Under the pieces are notes generated by a model. That model saw only the letters and a list, made by a program, of their open reading frames with translations. It had not been told where the DNA came from and ran no database searches. From NCBI GenBank assembly GCA_903824495.1, contig CAIJXB010000024.1:1-56656 (forward strand): DNA of 56,656 nt, written 5' to 3'. The number at the start of each line of letters is the position of its first letter. The stretch's first letter is position 1. A program made the position numbers and the translations under genes. Origin of the DNA: an uncultured Chlamydiae bacterium (GTDB taxonomy: Bacteria; Chlamydiota; Chlamydiia; Chlamydiales; Rhabdochlamydiaceae). Below are positions 1-9,553 of this stretch, piece after piece.

Positions 1-233
1 CAAGAAAGAAAGCAGCTACAAAGAAAAAAGCTGCTCCTGCAAAGAAAAAGACAACAACAAAAAAAAGAAAAGCCGCTCCTAGAAAAAAGGCTGCTAAAAA
101 GTCTGCTACAAAGAAAAAAGCTGCACCTAAGAGAAAAGCTGCTAAGAGAAAAAAAGCTAGATCTGGTTCTTCAGGATCTCGCGCTCGTATGTCAGCTCAA
201 GGTCAAAACCCAGCGACTCCAATAGTTGCTTAA
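1..233 (+). CDS. hctB: Histone H1-like protein Hc2, C-terminal part (5' end outside window)
   Basis: This open frame enters from the left edge (first full codon at 3) and ends with TAA at 231-233. The 76 visible codons are dominated by Lys, Ala, Arg and Thr in short repeats such as KKKAAPAKKK and KRKAAKRKK, ending in a less charged tail rich in Ser, Gly, Gln and Pro. This composition matches the chlamydial histone-like DNA-binding proteins (Hc2/HctB), which condense the chromosome in the infectious stage. The N-terminus is not visible, so length and start cannot be judged. Another Lys/Ala-rich bacterial histone is possible, but the chlamydial surroundings favour Hc2. A strong terminator follows immediately. 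Confidence 0.75.
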   Translation, partial: RKKAATKKKAAPAKKKTTTKKRKAAPRKKAAKKSATKKKAAPKRKAAKRKKARSGSSGSRARMSAQGQNPATPIVA

Positions 234-246
234 GGCAATTGACGTA

Positions 247-284
247 AAGAAGCGCCTTGTGAAAACAAGGCGCTTCTTTTTTTT
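247..284. terminator. Bidirectional rho-independent terminator
   Basis: A perfect 13-bp stem (248-260 paired with 265-277) closes a GAAA tetraloop and is followed by a T-run on the plus strand and preceded by A residues. It sits between the convergent histone gene and the 283-999 gene, so it can serve both. Confidence 0.85.
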
Positions 285-999
285 AGGTTCCAAATAAGTT
301 TTTAAAAGGCTGAAGTATCGCATCTGTTGCGTTCTTAGGCGGATTAGTCAAAAGATCCTCGAACATGTTTTTCAAATTCTCTTCAATAAACACAGACTTT
401 AACATTTGTCCTAGAACCGATTTCATGATTTGATCAGCAGGGAATCCTTGCGAAGAGTTGATGTCGCGTAAAACAATTCGAGGAATGGGTTTCAGTTTTT
501 TGATGGATCCACCAGATTTGTACACAACATCCACTTGAATGTTTGTCAAGATGAGCTCTTTAATGATCACAGTCTTTGATTCTTCTTTAGAAGTGGAAGC
601 TGTTGCGGATTCTAGATTGCTCATTAAAACTGTCCAATTTCCTTGAGCGCTTTTAGGGGTGTCGAACTCAAGACCTAGATAGATGTCATCGAGTGTGATC
701 TGCTCGATGTTGATGGTTTCCTTAAGGTAATTGAGTAGGTAGCACCTGCTGTTAATTTTTTTTACAGAAAGTGCTTTTGAAAGGCGACTCTTTGGAATGT
801 TTGCAATATCCAAATTGTTTACTGTAATTGTATTTAAGGAAAACGAAATGTCTCCAATGGTAACGGGGACTCTAAGGTTTTTTGATAGACCTGACGCTAT
901 AAAATCAGGAGCTAAAGAAGAGAGTAAAAATAAGCCGGCAATCACAATACAAACGAGGGCAAGTGCTCCTCCTATGAGGCGGCGCAAAAACTTTTTCAT
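283..999 (-). CDS. AsmA/DUF748-like membrane-anchored protein
   Basis: The product is 238 aa. It begins with a basic N-terminus and one hydrophobic segment (about residues 9-28, a signal anchor), followed by a region of short alternating beta strands typical of AsmA-like or DUF748-like periplasmic proteins: mentions of an amphipathic pattern around GDISFSLNTITVNNLDI and IEQITLDDIYLGLEF. The C-terminal 60 residues look helical. Such proteins sit in the periplasm facing the outer membrane, but no reaction can be assigned. The ATG at 999 has AAGGA six bases upstream. The family assignment rests on the overall pattern only; it is much shorter than full AsmA proteins. Confidence 0.5.
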   Translation of the reverse strand: MKKFLRRLIGGALALVCIVIAGLFLLSSLAPDFIASGLSKNLRVPVTIGDISFSLNTITVNNLDIANIPKSRLSKALSVKKINSRCYLLNYLKETINIEQITLDDIYLGLEFDTPKSAQGNWTVLMSNLESATASTSKEESKTVIIKELILTNIQVDVVYKSGGSIKKLKPIPRIVLRDINSSQGFPADQIMKSVLGQMLKSVFIEENLKNMFEDLLTNPPKNATDAILQPFKNLFGT

Positions 1000-1064
1000 A
1001 AAGGGTCCTTGTGGTTAGTGTTTAGCTGCCACAGTAATGCATAAAAAAAGTTCTTGTCAAAAAG

Positions 1065-1094
1065 AAAAGGGCCCTCTTTGAAAAGAGGGCCCTT
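1065..1094 (-). terminator. Terminator downstream of groEL
   Basis: The arms 1067-1078 and 1083-1094 form a GC-rich stem (AAGGGCCCTCTT and its complement) with a TGAA-type loop. Read on the minus strand it is followed by TTTTCTTTTT, so it ends the groES-groEL transcript. Confidence 0.8.
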
Positions 1095-1106
1095 ATTAGA
1101 TGAAAA

Positions 1107-2744
<1,638 letters not shown>

Positions 2745-2754
2745 TTAAGTGTTT

Positions 2755-3069
2755 TTATTGAACAATAGCAACAATGTCGTCAGCTTTGACGATGACAAAC
2801 TCTTCATCATCTAAAGTGACTTCTTGTCCGCTGTATTTATCCATTAGAATTTTGTCTCCTACTTGGACTGGCATAGGTTGAAGTTTGCCTTCTTTGTTTG
2901 GGAGGCCAGGTCCTACAGCTATGACGAGTGCTGTTTCTTGTTTTTTCTTTGCAGAATCGGGGAGGATGAGCCCGCCTTTTAACTTCTCTTCGTGCTCTAA
3001 ACGTTTTGCAAGCACTCTATTGCCGAGGGGTTTTAAAGTGGTTTTTACAGCTTCTTTTGTAGTTTCCAT
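2755..3069 (-). CDS. groES: Co-chaperonin GroES (10 kDa)
   Basis: The 104-aa protein has the GroES fold signatures: an N-terminal PLGNRVLAKRLE strand, the mobile-loop region with GGLILPDSAKKKQE, and the C-terminal EFVIVKADDIVAIV. It caps the GroEL ring during folding. It is the first gene of the groE operon. The promoter and CIRCE operator lie 37-96 bp upstream, and an AGGAG ribosome site precedes the ATG. It is slightly longer at the N-terminus than the 95-97 aa typical of enterobacterial GroES. Confidence 0.97.
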   Translation of the reverse strand: METTKEAVKTTLKPLGNRVLAKRLEHEEKLKGGLILPDSAKKKQETALVIAVGPGLPNKEGKLQPMPVQVGDKILMDKYSGQEVTLDDEEFVIVKADDIVAIVQ

Positions 3070-3105
3070 ATGAGAATCTCCTTTGGTTCTGTTTTTATGT
3101 ACGAA

Positions 3106-3134
3106 AGTGTAGAGTGTAGTGGAATTTTTAGCAA
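3106..3134 (-). promoter_or_regulatory. groES-groEL sigma-70-type promoter
   Basis: Read on the minus strand: -35 TTGCTA (3129-3134), a 17-bp spacer, then -10 TACACT (3106-3111). The -10 lies about 37 bp before the groES ATG. It sits just downstream of the CIRCE element, so bound HrcA would block RNA polymerase. Confidence 0.7.
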
Positions 3135-3138
3135 GGTT

Positions 3139-3165
3139 TTAGCAAACGAATCTTGCAAGTGCTAA
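3139..3165. promoter_or_regulatory. CIRCE operator (HrcA binding site)
   Basis: On the minus strand the left half TTAGCACTT (3157-3165) and right half GTTTGCTAA (3139-3147) are separated by exactly 9 bp. The consensus is TTAGCACTC-N9-GAGTGCTAA; this copy has one mismatch in the left half and two in the right. It lies immediately upstream of the groE -35 box. HrcA/CIRCE heat-shock repression of groE and dnaK operons is established in Chlamydia. Confidence 0.88.
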
Positions 3166-3256
3166 AAAATGAGTTTCTGCCTAAAGCGTTAGAAATCTTG
3201 ACTTAAGAGCCTATGGAGTCGCATACTGCGCCATTGTTTAAAAAAAGGAGTTATAT

Positions 3257-5080
3257 ATGCCGATGGATCAACCCGTGAAAGAAAGATCAGAAATGCCGAT
3301 AAAAGATTGCTGGAACACAGCGGCCTTGTATCAAGAAAGTGCTGATTTTGAAAAAGATTTAACGACTTGGAGCCGGTCAAACCAGACCCCTCATTACCCA
3401 GAACTTGGCGCTTCTTCCTTTAATCTAACAAACACAAAAGACGTCAAAAAACTGTTAGATCTCTATATGCAGATGGACAGGAATTTAAGCAAGGTGTACA
3501 CCTACGCCCATTTAAAGCATGATGAAGATGTGTCTGAAGAAAATGCTAAAAAAGGGTATATGTCGGCCGTGAGAGCAGCTCACGCCTTTAGAGAGGAAAC
3601 TTCATGGATAGAGCCTGCTTTGCTTCAGCTGCCTCAAGAATCCTTAGATAAAATCTTAGCTTCTGAAGATCTCAAAGAATATCGCACATATTTACAAAAG
3701 ATCATAAGACTTAAGCCTCATACGCTAACAGGGGAAAAAGAGCACCTCATTGCTTGCTCTGAAAGAGCGATGGAGACAAGTCGAAAAGCTTTTAGCTCTT
3801 TGAATAATGCTGACTTGAAATTCCCTGCCTGTAAGGACAAAGATGGCAATCTGCGAGAACTTACACACGGCACGTATTCCATTTATATAAAAAGCAGCGA
3901 TAGAGCTCTTCGAAAAGAAGCATTCATGAACCTTCATCAGACTTTTGGAATGTATGAAAATACTCTCTGTGAGCTTTTGGAAGGGCAAGTACAAAAAGCA
4001 ATCTTCCATTCAAGAGTGCGTAACTATTCTTCTTGTTTAGAAGCGGCTTTATATCCTTACGAGATCGACCTAAGCGTCTATTCATCTTTGATCCAAGGTG
4101 CAAAACAAGGACTTCCTGTTTTGCATGAGTCCTTAGAGTTCCGTAAAAAGCAGCTGGGATATCCAGAGCTTCACTTATACGATCTACAAGTTCCAATTGT
4201 TTCCGAAGTCGATATTAAAATGACCTATGAAGAGGCTGTAGAGGTTATTTTAGAGTCTATCGCAGTTTTAGGTAGTGATTACCAAGCTATTTTGAAAAAA
4301 GGCCTTTTAGAGGACCGCTGGGTGGACCGCTACGAAAACAAAAGAAAAAGAAGTGGAGCCTATTCAAGTGGCTGCTACGACAGCATGCCCTACATTTTGA
4401 TGAACTATCATGGTTCATTGAATGATGTGATGACGCTCACTCATGAATCAGGCCACAGTATGCACAGCTATTACAGCCGCGAGCATCAGCCTTACCAAGA
4501 TTCTTCCTATTCCATTTTCGTTGCGGAAGTCGCTTCGACCTTCCACGAAGAGCTTTTGTTCCAGTCTTTACTTAACAAAGCAAAAACAAAAGAAGAAAAG
4601 GCGTATCTCATCAATCAAAAGATGGATGGGATACGGGCTACATTTTTTAGACAAACGATGTTTGCTGAATTTGAGCTAGCTATTCATGAGTGGGTAGAGA
4701 AAGGCGTGCCTTTGACCCCAGCTCTTTTAAAAGAAAAATACATGCAGCTGAACAAAGAGTACTTTGGAAAAGCAGTCGAGATAGATCCTGAAATCATGTG
4801 GGAGTGGTCTCGCATCCCTCACTTCTATTCCAGTTTCTATGTTTACCAGTATGCAACAGGCATTAGCGCTGCATGCACGCTTGCTAGAAGCGTTTTGCAG
4901 GGCAAACAAGACGCTGCCAAGCGATATTTGGAGTTTATTTCAGCTGGGTCTAGTTTAGATCCTCTAGCGGTCTTAAAAAGAGCCGGAGTGGATATGAGAT
5001 CGCCAGATCCCGTACAATCTCTTATTGCGTACTTTGCAGAGCTGGGAGCTCAATTGAAAGCTCTTTTAGAAGAAAAATAG
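3257..5080 (+). CDS. pepF: Oligoendopeptidase F (M3 family zinc peptidase)
   Basis: The 607-aa protein has the M3 zinc site H396-E397-S-G-H400 in THESGHSMHSYYS, with downstream residues EVASTFHEELL carrying the third ligand. Length matches PepF (about 600 aa). PepF is a cytoplasmic enzyme that cleaves short peptides, probably recycling peptides from protein turnover or uptake. The ATG at 3257 is preceded by AAAGGAG at good spacing; a second in-frame ATG lies at 3293. It is divergent from groES across a 187-bp region, repeating the pepF/groES/groEL neighbourhood of C. trachomatis. Confidence 0.95.
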   Translation: MPMDQPVKERSEMPIKDCWNTAALYQESADFEKDLTTWSRSNQTPHYPELGASSFNLTNTKDVKKLLDLYMQMDRNLSKVYTYAHLKHDEDVSEENAKKGYMSAVRAAHAFREETSWIEPALLQLPQESLDKILASEDLKEYRTYLQKIIRLKPHTLTGEKEHLIACSERAMETSRKAFSSLNNADLKFPACKDKDGNLRELTHGTYSIYIKSSDRALRKEAFMNLHQTFGMYENTLCELLEGQVQKAIFHSRVRNYSSCLEAALYPYEIDLSVYSSLIQGAKQGLPVLHESLEFRKKQLGYPELHLYDLQVPIVSEVDIKMTYEEAVEVILESIAVLGSDYQAILKKGLLEDRWVDRYENKRKRSGAYSSGCYDSMPYILMNYHGSLNDVMTLTHESGHSMHSYYSREHQPYQDSSYSIFVAEVASTFHEELLFQSLLNKAKTKEEKAYLINQKMDGIRATFFRQTMFAEFELAIHEWVEKGVPLTPALLKEKYMQLNKEYFGKAVEIDPEIMWEWSRIPHFYSSFYVYQYATGISAACTLARSVLQGKQDAAKRYLEFISAGSSLDPLAVLKRAGVDMRSPDPVQSLIAYFAELGAQLKALLEEK

Positions 5081-5194
5081 GAGTTTGGGGCGGAAGCAAA
5101 AAAACAGTTGATCTAAAACTCATTCACGAGTATCTGAATGGGATAAAAATAGAAGAGCTCGTTTTCGCCCCCTTACCTTTTTTTTGGTGACCTT

Positions 5195-5476
5195 ATGTTG
5201 AAACAAAAAATTAAGTCTTCCTTCGTTGTGATGAATGAAAAGGGATTGCATACAAGACCTTCAACAGAACTTGTAAAATGCGCCTCTTCTTTTAAGGCCC
5301 AAGTCAACTTGGTCTATCAAAATCTAACTGTAAACGCCAAATCCCTTTTAGGTGTTTTGATGCTAGCAGCCTCAAGAGGCGCTAAAATCAAAATAGAAGC
5401 CGAAGGGGAGGATGCCGAGCAGGTGATCGATTCTATCCGCTATCTAGCCCAAAACAAGTTCAATATCAAGTATTGA
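5195..5476 (+). CDS. ptsH: Phosphocarrier protein HPr
   Basis: The 93-aa protein carries the HPr active site GLHTRPS with the phosphorylatable His19, and the regulatory-serine motif KSLLGVLML with Ser50. In the classical system HPr passes phosphate from enzyme I to sugar-specific EIIA proteins; in chlamydiae it may act mainly in regulation. In Chlamydia ptsH is followed directly by ptsI (enzyme I), but here the next gene is a protein kinase and no EI is in the window. GGTGA lies just upstream of the ATG. The preceding 114 bp hold no supported gene. Confidence 0.93.
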   Translation: MLKQKIKSSFVVMNEKGLHTRPSTELVKCASSFKAQVNLVYQNLTVNAKSLLGVLMLAASRGAKIKIEAEGEDAEQVIDSIRYLAQNKFNIKY

Positions 5477-5638
5477 GCTCTCTTGAGAGATGGACTGCTG
5501 TATGCTTTTTGCGGTCCTCTTTGTGCGATAAATGTTTATTTTAATTCCCGATTGTTTTTTGCGCTAATGCGTCCATTTGTTGTATTTTTAATGTTTTTGT
5601 AGTAATCTCTCTGCTTTTTTTATTGAGTTGAGGGCAGA

Positions 5639-6637
5639 TTGAGCATTTTATTAGGTAGTAAATTGGGAGAGGGAGCTTTTGGTGAGGTATATGAATTGAT
5701 TTGTGAAGGATCTCTAAAATATGCTCTAAAGATAGCTGACGATTCGAATGAAGATCGGCGCGCGCTTATACAAGAAGACTTCATTTTGCGCTACTTACAT
5801 CAAAAAGAAGAAGTTTCTAGTTCTCATATTATTAAGAGAGTGGACTTGCTTCAGTTAAATAATGTGGAGCAAATTCGGTTAAATAATAGCGAGCTAACTC
5901 GGTTAAATATTAGGAAGCCAATAGGATTAGTGCTTGAACTGCTAGGTATGGATCTTGGGAGATACTACAGATCCAAAACGGGCCTTTCTTTGGAAAAGAG
6001 CAGACAAATTACATCGCAGCTAGCAAACGCTCTTGAGTTCTTGGATCGGAACAATGTGATCCATGGAGATATCAAGCCGAGCAATATTTTAATGTCCATA
6101 GATGGAACATCTGTTAAAGTAGCAGACTTTGGGTCTGCTACTTTTTCTGGGCCTATTTATAATCCTTCAAATAGAGCTTTACAAACATGTTGGTACAGAA
6201 GTCCTGAAGTTATTTTAGAAATTTCAGCTACTAAAGCTGTTGATGTATGGAGCTTAGCCGCTGTCATAGCAGAAATTTACTACAACAAAGTGATTTTTGA
6301 AGCAGAGGACGAGGAAGTGTTAATAGCGTATCACCAGGCTCGATTGGAAAACGTATATCCACCTGAATTGGTTCGAAAGGGGACTCCTCGTGGCCAGAGG
6401 GTATTTGAGCGTCGTGTTTCAAGCGATCGAATAAAAGTTCGAACTCTCTCCAGGGTAGTTCAAGACTTTGTCGGTCGGAAAAAAGAGAATCCAAGCAATC
6501 TCGTAGATCTACTAAATAAAATGTTTATCTATGATCCAGAAAAACGCGCGAGGCCTAGCGAAATTCTTCAGCATCCATTTTTGCTTCAAGAAAAAGAGCT
6601 TGCTCCATGCGAGGAAGAGCCTTTTCACTATTGGTGA
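5639..6637 (+). CDS. Eukaryote-type Ser/Thr protein kinase, CMGC-like
   Basis: The 332-aa protein is one complete kinase domain: glycine loop GEGAFGEV (10-17), ATP-anchoring Lys31 in ALK, catalytic loop HGDIKPSN with Asp144 and Asn149, DFG at 163-165, and WYRSPE at 185-190 in the activation segment. WYRSPEVIL, followed by VDVWSLA and a roughly 60-residue insert before helix H, resembles the CMGC group (DYRK, CLK, HIPK). HGD replaces the common HRD. The start is TTG at 5639 with GAGGG five bases upstream; no ATG fits the glycine loop. There is no signal peptide or membrane segment, so it could act in the cytoplasm or be a type III effector. The end overlaps the convergent BFN gene by 10 bp. 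Confidence 0.85.
   Translation: MSILLGSKLGEGAFGEVYELICEGSLKYALKIADDSNEDRRALIQEDFILRYLHQKEEVSSSHIIKRVDLLQLNNVEQIRLNNSELTRLNIRKPIGLVLELLGMDLGRYYRSKTGLSLEKSRQITSQLANALEFLDRNNVIHGDIKPSNILMSIDGTSVKVADFGSATFSGPIYNPSNRALQTCWYRSPEVILEISATKAVDVWSLAAVIAEIYYNKVIFEAEDEEVLIAYHQARLENVYPPELVRKGTPRGQRVFERRVSSDRIKVRTLSRVVQDFVGRKKENPSNLVDLLNKMFIYDPEKRARPSEILQHPFLLQEKELAPCEEEPFHYW
5852..5910 (+). repeat. 24-bp tandem repeat inside the kinase gene (about 2.4 copies)
   Basis: Units start at 5852, 5876 and 5900, each opening with C(A/G)GTTAAATA. In frame they give QLNNVEQI, RLNNSELT, RLNI, an 8-residue Leu/Asn repeat located between the alpha-C and hinge regions of the kinase N-lobe. Confidence 0.85.
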
Positions 6638-7038
6638 GCTACGGCCTTTTCTAGTACTTGTTTGCGGCAGAACATGGGAATGTTAGATAAAAGAGCGAGC
6701 GTGATACAATCGCTCGGTCTTGCATCGATTTCTAAGATTGTTTTTTTGTCTTCATAGGATGTTTCTAAAAACAGCTTAGCAAAATAAAGAGCCTCTTGTA
6801 CGTCTTCAATAACGACTTGCGTCGGCTTAATATCATACCCACTTAAAATGCTTTGGATCAAGTTGTGAGGGGAGGGGCGTGGCTTTTTTCCTTGCATGAG
6901 GTACGTTTGAATGTCTTTACCAACTTGAGGTTGCATATAGATGGCAAACTGCTTTTCCACCGTTCCTAAAACAACAACAGTGTAGGAGCGAGATTGCAAC
7001 ACTTTATGGAAGGTGATGGGAATGAGCTCTAAAGACAT
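6628..7038 (-). CDS. Bifunctional nuclease domain protein (DUF151)
   Basis: The 136-aa protein matches the BFN/DUF151 family. Conserved stretches include QKPRPSPHNL-like residues (GKKPRPSPHNLI) in the middle and the LEIDARPSDCITLALL motif near the C-terminus. Plant and archaeal members have been reported as nucleases; bacterial roles are unclear. A longer frame opens at 7092, but it overlaps rpiA. The ATG at 7038 has AGGAA five bases upstream and lies 8 bp after the rpiA stop, so the shorter form is preferred. It is co-transcribed with rpiA. Its 3' end overlaps the convergent kinase by 10 bp. Confidence 0.85.
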   Translation of the reverse strand: MSLELIPITFHKVLQSRSYTVVVLGTVEKQFAIYMQPQVGKDIQTYLMQGKKPRPSPHNLIQSILSGYDIKPTQVVIEDVQEALYFAKLFLETSYEDKKTILEIDARPSDCITLALLSNIPMFCRKQVLEKAVAHQ

Positions 7039-7045
7039 GTTGTTC

Positions 7046-7732
7046 CTAGTGTTTGATGACGACTTGACCATCTGCAAAGGCAATAATAACACGGCCTGCT
7101 AAATGGAAAAAAAATCCTGTTTCTACAACTCCTGGAATTTCTTTGATGAGGGAGTGCTCTTTTTCTGGATGCTCTAAAGGGGAGGAAAACTGAACATCGA
7201 TGATGTAGTTACCATTATCCGTTACGTAGTAGTCATCGTTTTTGTCTTGTTTGCGAAAGGCAGCTGCAAATCCAAGCTTTTTTATGAGACGTAGAGTCAC
7301 TTCATGAGCAAAACAAACAATCTCTACTGGAAGTTTATGGCGGCCCAAAAGGGGAACCACTTTAGTTTCATCGACAATCACAACCATTTCTTTGCTCATA
7401 CTGGCAACGATCTTTTCTCTTAGAAGCGCTCCGCCTCCACCTTTGATCATTCGCTTTTTTGCATCAATCTCATCAGCGCCATCAACAGTGAGGTCAATGT
7501 GTGTAAGAGTGTTGATGTCGATGGTTGGAATGCCACCTTGTTTAGCGAGCTCTAAAGATTTACTTGAGCTAGCGACTGCTTTGATGTTTAAGTGTTCTGT
7601 TTTGATGCGCTCAGAAAGCTTTTCTATGAAATAACGGGCCGTAGATCCTGTTCCAAGACCAACTGTCATTCCATTTTGTACAAAAGAAGCAGCTAAGTAG
7701 CCTGCTTGCTTTTTTAAAAGTTCTTTGTCCAT
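7046..7732 (-). CDS. rpiA: Ribose-5-phosphate isomerase A
   Basis: The 228-aa enzyme interconverts ribose 5-phosphate and ribulose 5-phosphate in the pentose phosphate pathway. It shows the RpiA motifs VGLGTGSTARYFIE, LTVDGADEID and KGGGGALLREKI, plus the C-terminal GVVETGFF. The frame extends upstream to a TTG at 7795, but homologues begin with a segment like MDKELLKKQAG, so ATG 7732 is preferred. It is the first gene of a pair with the BFN-domain protein and is divergent from the 7876 gene. Confidence 0.94.
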   Translation of the reverse strand: MDKELLKKQAGYLAASFVQNGMTVGLGTGSTARYFIEKLSERIKTEHLNIKAVASSSKSLELAKQGGIPTIDINTLTHIDLTVDGADEIDAKKRMIKGGGGALLREKIVASMSKEMVVIVDETKVVPLLGRHKLPVEIVCFAHEVTLRLIKKLGFAAAFRKQDKNDDYYVTDNGNYIIDVQFSSPLEHPEKEHSLIKEIPGVVETGFFFHLAGRVIIAFADGQVVIKH

Positions 7733-7816
7733 ACGTAGAGTGTGCCTAAAAGAGCGTGTTGTCTTTTTGTTATAGGATTGCTCAAAAAAACGCAAGTAGT
7801 TAGGTGTTTTTAGGGC

Positions 7817-7845
7817 TTGAATTTAAATGTTGTCAACGATAGGAT
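7817..7845 (+). promoter_or_regulatory. Putative promoter of the 7876 gene
   Basis: TTGAAT (7817-7822), a 17-bp spacer, and TAGGAT (7840-7845) resemble -35 and -10 boxes. They lie 30 bp before the ATG at 7876. Confidence 0.45.
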
Positions 7846-7875
7846 GAGAACGGAAATTTCTCAAGGGAAAAAACG

Positions 7876-8214
7876 ATGAAAGCGAAAAAAGAGAAAAGCA
7901 AGAAAACACGTCCTGTTGATGAAAGCATTCAAATCTGTAAGGCAAGAGAAAAGCTGAAAAAGAGAATGGAAGCTTTAGAAAAAAAGATGACTACACAAGC
8001 TTTGGAAAAGAAGAGTCTTGAGATTCATAGATGGATTGCCAAAAACTCTTCAGAGCGAGTTGTGCTTTATTCGAAAAATATTTCCCTATTCGATGAAAAT
8101 CAAAATACCGCCAAAGTCAGCCAGAGAGTTAGCTCCGTTGCGGAGAAGATCCAAAAGGACATGAAGGTCTTACGGGATCTTTTAGAGACCAGTAAAGAAA
8201 AGGTTCTTGAATAG
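7876..8214 (+). CDS. Small lysine-rich coiled-coil protein, function unknown
   Basis: The 112-aa protein is very rich in Lys and Glu and is predicted almost fully helical. A basic N-terminus (KAKKEKSKKTRP) is followed by heptad-like stretches such as AREKLKKRMEALEKKM, typical of a coiled coil. It has no signal peptide or membrane segment. A GGGAAAA stretch precedes the ATG and a promoter-like pair lies upstream. It sits alone between rpiA (divergent) and tyrS (same strand, 64 bp downstream). I do not recognise the family. A small DNA-associated or structural protein would fit the composition, but that is a guess. Confidence 0.65.
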   Translation: MKAKKEKSKKTRPVDESIQICKAREKLKKRMEALEKKMTTQALEKKSLEIHRWIAKNSSERVVLYSKNISLFDENQNTAKVSQRVSSVAEKIQKDMKVLRDLLETSKEKVLE

Positions 8215-8278
8215 AAAGGCAATTTCCAGTAAAAAGCTCTTCTAATTTTGCAGTTTTTAGCAGTTTAAAGGAGAGCAT

Positions 8279-9553
8279 ATGGAAGATCTGGTCACTTGTC
8301 TACAAGAGCGTGGTTTTGTCGACGCCTTTACTGGAGAAGATTTGCACTCTCTTTTCAAAAGTCCTGTCAAAGCCTACATCGGCTTTGATCCAACAGCGGA
8401 TAGCTTGCATTTAGGGAATTTCGTTGGAATGCAGCTTCTTTCCTGGCTTCAAAAATTTGGTCATACCCCTGTAATTATCTTAGGAGGCGCTACTGGAAAG
8501 ATCGGCGATCCCTCCGGTAAAAGCAAGGAAAGACCTCTTTTAGATGATGCCACCATCGCTCATAACACCCTTTGCATCCGCAAGAACTTTGAAAAAGTGC
8601 TCGATTTTTCTGGAAAACTCCCAATGCCGATCTTTTTCAATAACGCAGATTGGTTTTCTTCGTTTGGATTCATCGATTTTCTAAGAGATGTGGGAAAGCA
8701 TTTCCGCATCGGAACGATGATGGCTAAAGAAAGCGTCAGATCCCGTGTTCAATCAGAAGAGGGGATGAGCTTTACAGAATTCAGCTATCAGATCATTCAG
8801 TCTTACGACTTTTACCACCTTTTCAATCAGGGAGTCTGTCTCCAGATGGGAGGAAGTGATCAGTGGGGGAATATCACAGCTGGTGTTGACCTCATTCGTA
8901 AATTGAGTGGAAAAACAGGTTTTGGGCTCACATTCCCGCTTCTCACTCGTAGCGATGGCAAGAAGTTCGGGAAATCAGAAGAAGGAGCTGTATGGCTCTC
9001 TGAAGAGAAATTTTCAGCCTACCAATTTTACCAGTATCTCGTTCGAGTTCCTGATGAGGACGTAATTCCCTTGATGAAAAGACTGACCTTTATTCCAATG
9101 GAAGAGATTACTTCTATGGAAATGCAAATGAAGAGCCCTTCCTATATTCCTAACACCGCTCAAAAAAGGCTGGCAGCAGAGCTCACGGCCCGTATTCACG
9201 GCCCTGAAGCGCTGGAAAGAGCTCTAAAAGCGACGGAAGGAGCCGGTCCTGGAAGCTTAGGAGCTCTTAATGTTGAGCTTATCGAGCAAATAGCCTTAGA
9301 CCTTCCTAATAGCGAACATGATAAAAAAGAGCTCATTTCACGTAAATTCACGGAAGTTGCAGTCCTTTGCGGGCTTCAAAGCAGCAAAGGGGAGGCCACA
9401 AGGCTCATTCAAAACCAGGGAGCCTACCTCAATCATGTGAAAGTAGAGGATCCGGCCCGGGTGATCGAAGAGGCTGATCTAATAGGAGGCAAATTCCTCC
9501 TACTGGGTGCGGGGAAGAAAAAGCAGGTTTTAGTGCGGGTAAAACAGGGTTAG
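8279..9553 (+). CDS. tyrS: Tyrosyl-tRNA synthetase
   Basis: The 424-aa class I synthetase charges tRNA-Tyr in the cytoplasm. The HIGH-type motif is HLGN (44-47) in DSLHLGNFVG, the tyrosine-binding region includes GGSDQWGNI, and the KMSKS loop is KFGKS (229-233). A C-terminal S4-like RNA-binding domain starts around residue 355. Length equals that of bacterial TyrRS. AGGAG lies six bases before the ATG. It stands as a single gene here, with HU 125 bp downstream. Confidence 0.97.
   Translation: MEDLVTCLQERGFVDAFTGEDLHSLFKSPVKAYIGFDPTADSLHLGNFVGMQLLSWLQKFGHTPVIILGGATGKIGDPSGKSKERPLLDDATIAHNTLCIRKNFEKVLDFSGKLPMPIFFNNADWFSSFGFIDFLRDVGKHFRIGTMMAKESVRSRVQSEEGMSFTEFSYQIIQSYDFYHLFNQGVCLQMGGSDQWGNITAGVDLIRKLSGKTGFGLTFPLLTRSDGKKFGKSEEGAVWLSEEKFSAYQFYQYLVRVPDEDVIPLMKRLTFIPMEEITSMEMQMKSPSYIPNTAQKRLAAELTARIHGPEALERALKATEGAGPGSLGALNVELIEQIALDLPNSEHDKKELISRKFTEVAVLCGLQSSKGEATRLIQNQGAYLNHVKVEDPARVIEEADLIGGKFLLLGAGKKKQVLVRVKQG

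Noticed and set aside
5077..5172. Short open frame between pepF and ptsH reading KKTVDLKLIHEYLNG
   Set aside because: No start codon lies in frame and no ribosome site; it could be a gene remnant but cannot be supported.
7036..7092. Upstream extension of the BFN-domain gene (154 aa)
   Set aside because: It overlaps rpiA by 47 bp and lacks a ribosome site; ATG 7038 has AGGAA at the right distance.
7733..7795. Upstream extension of rpiA to a TTG codon
   Set aside because: Homologues begin near MDKELLKK, and the extension reads as a non-conserved basic segment.
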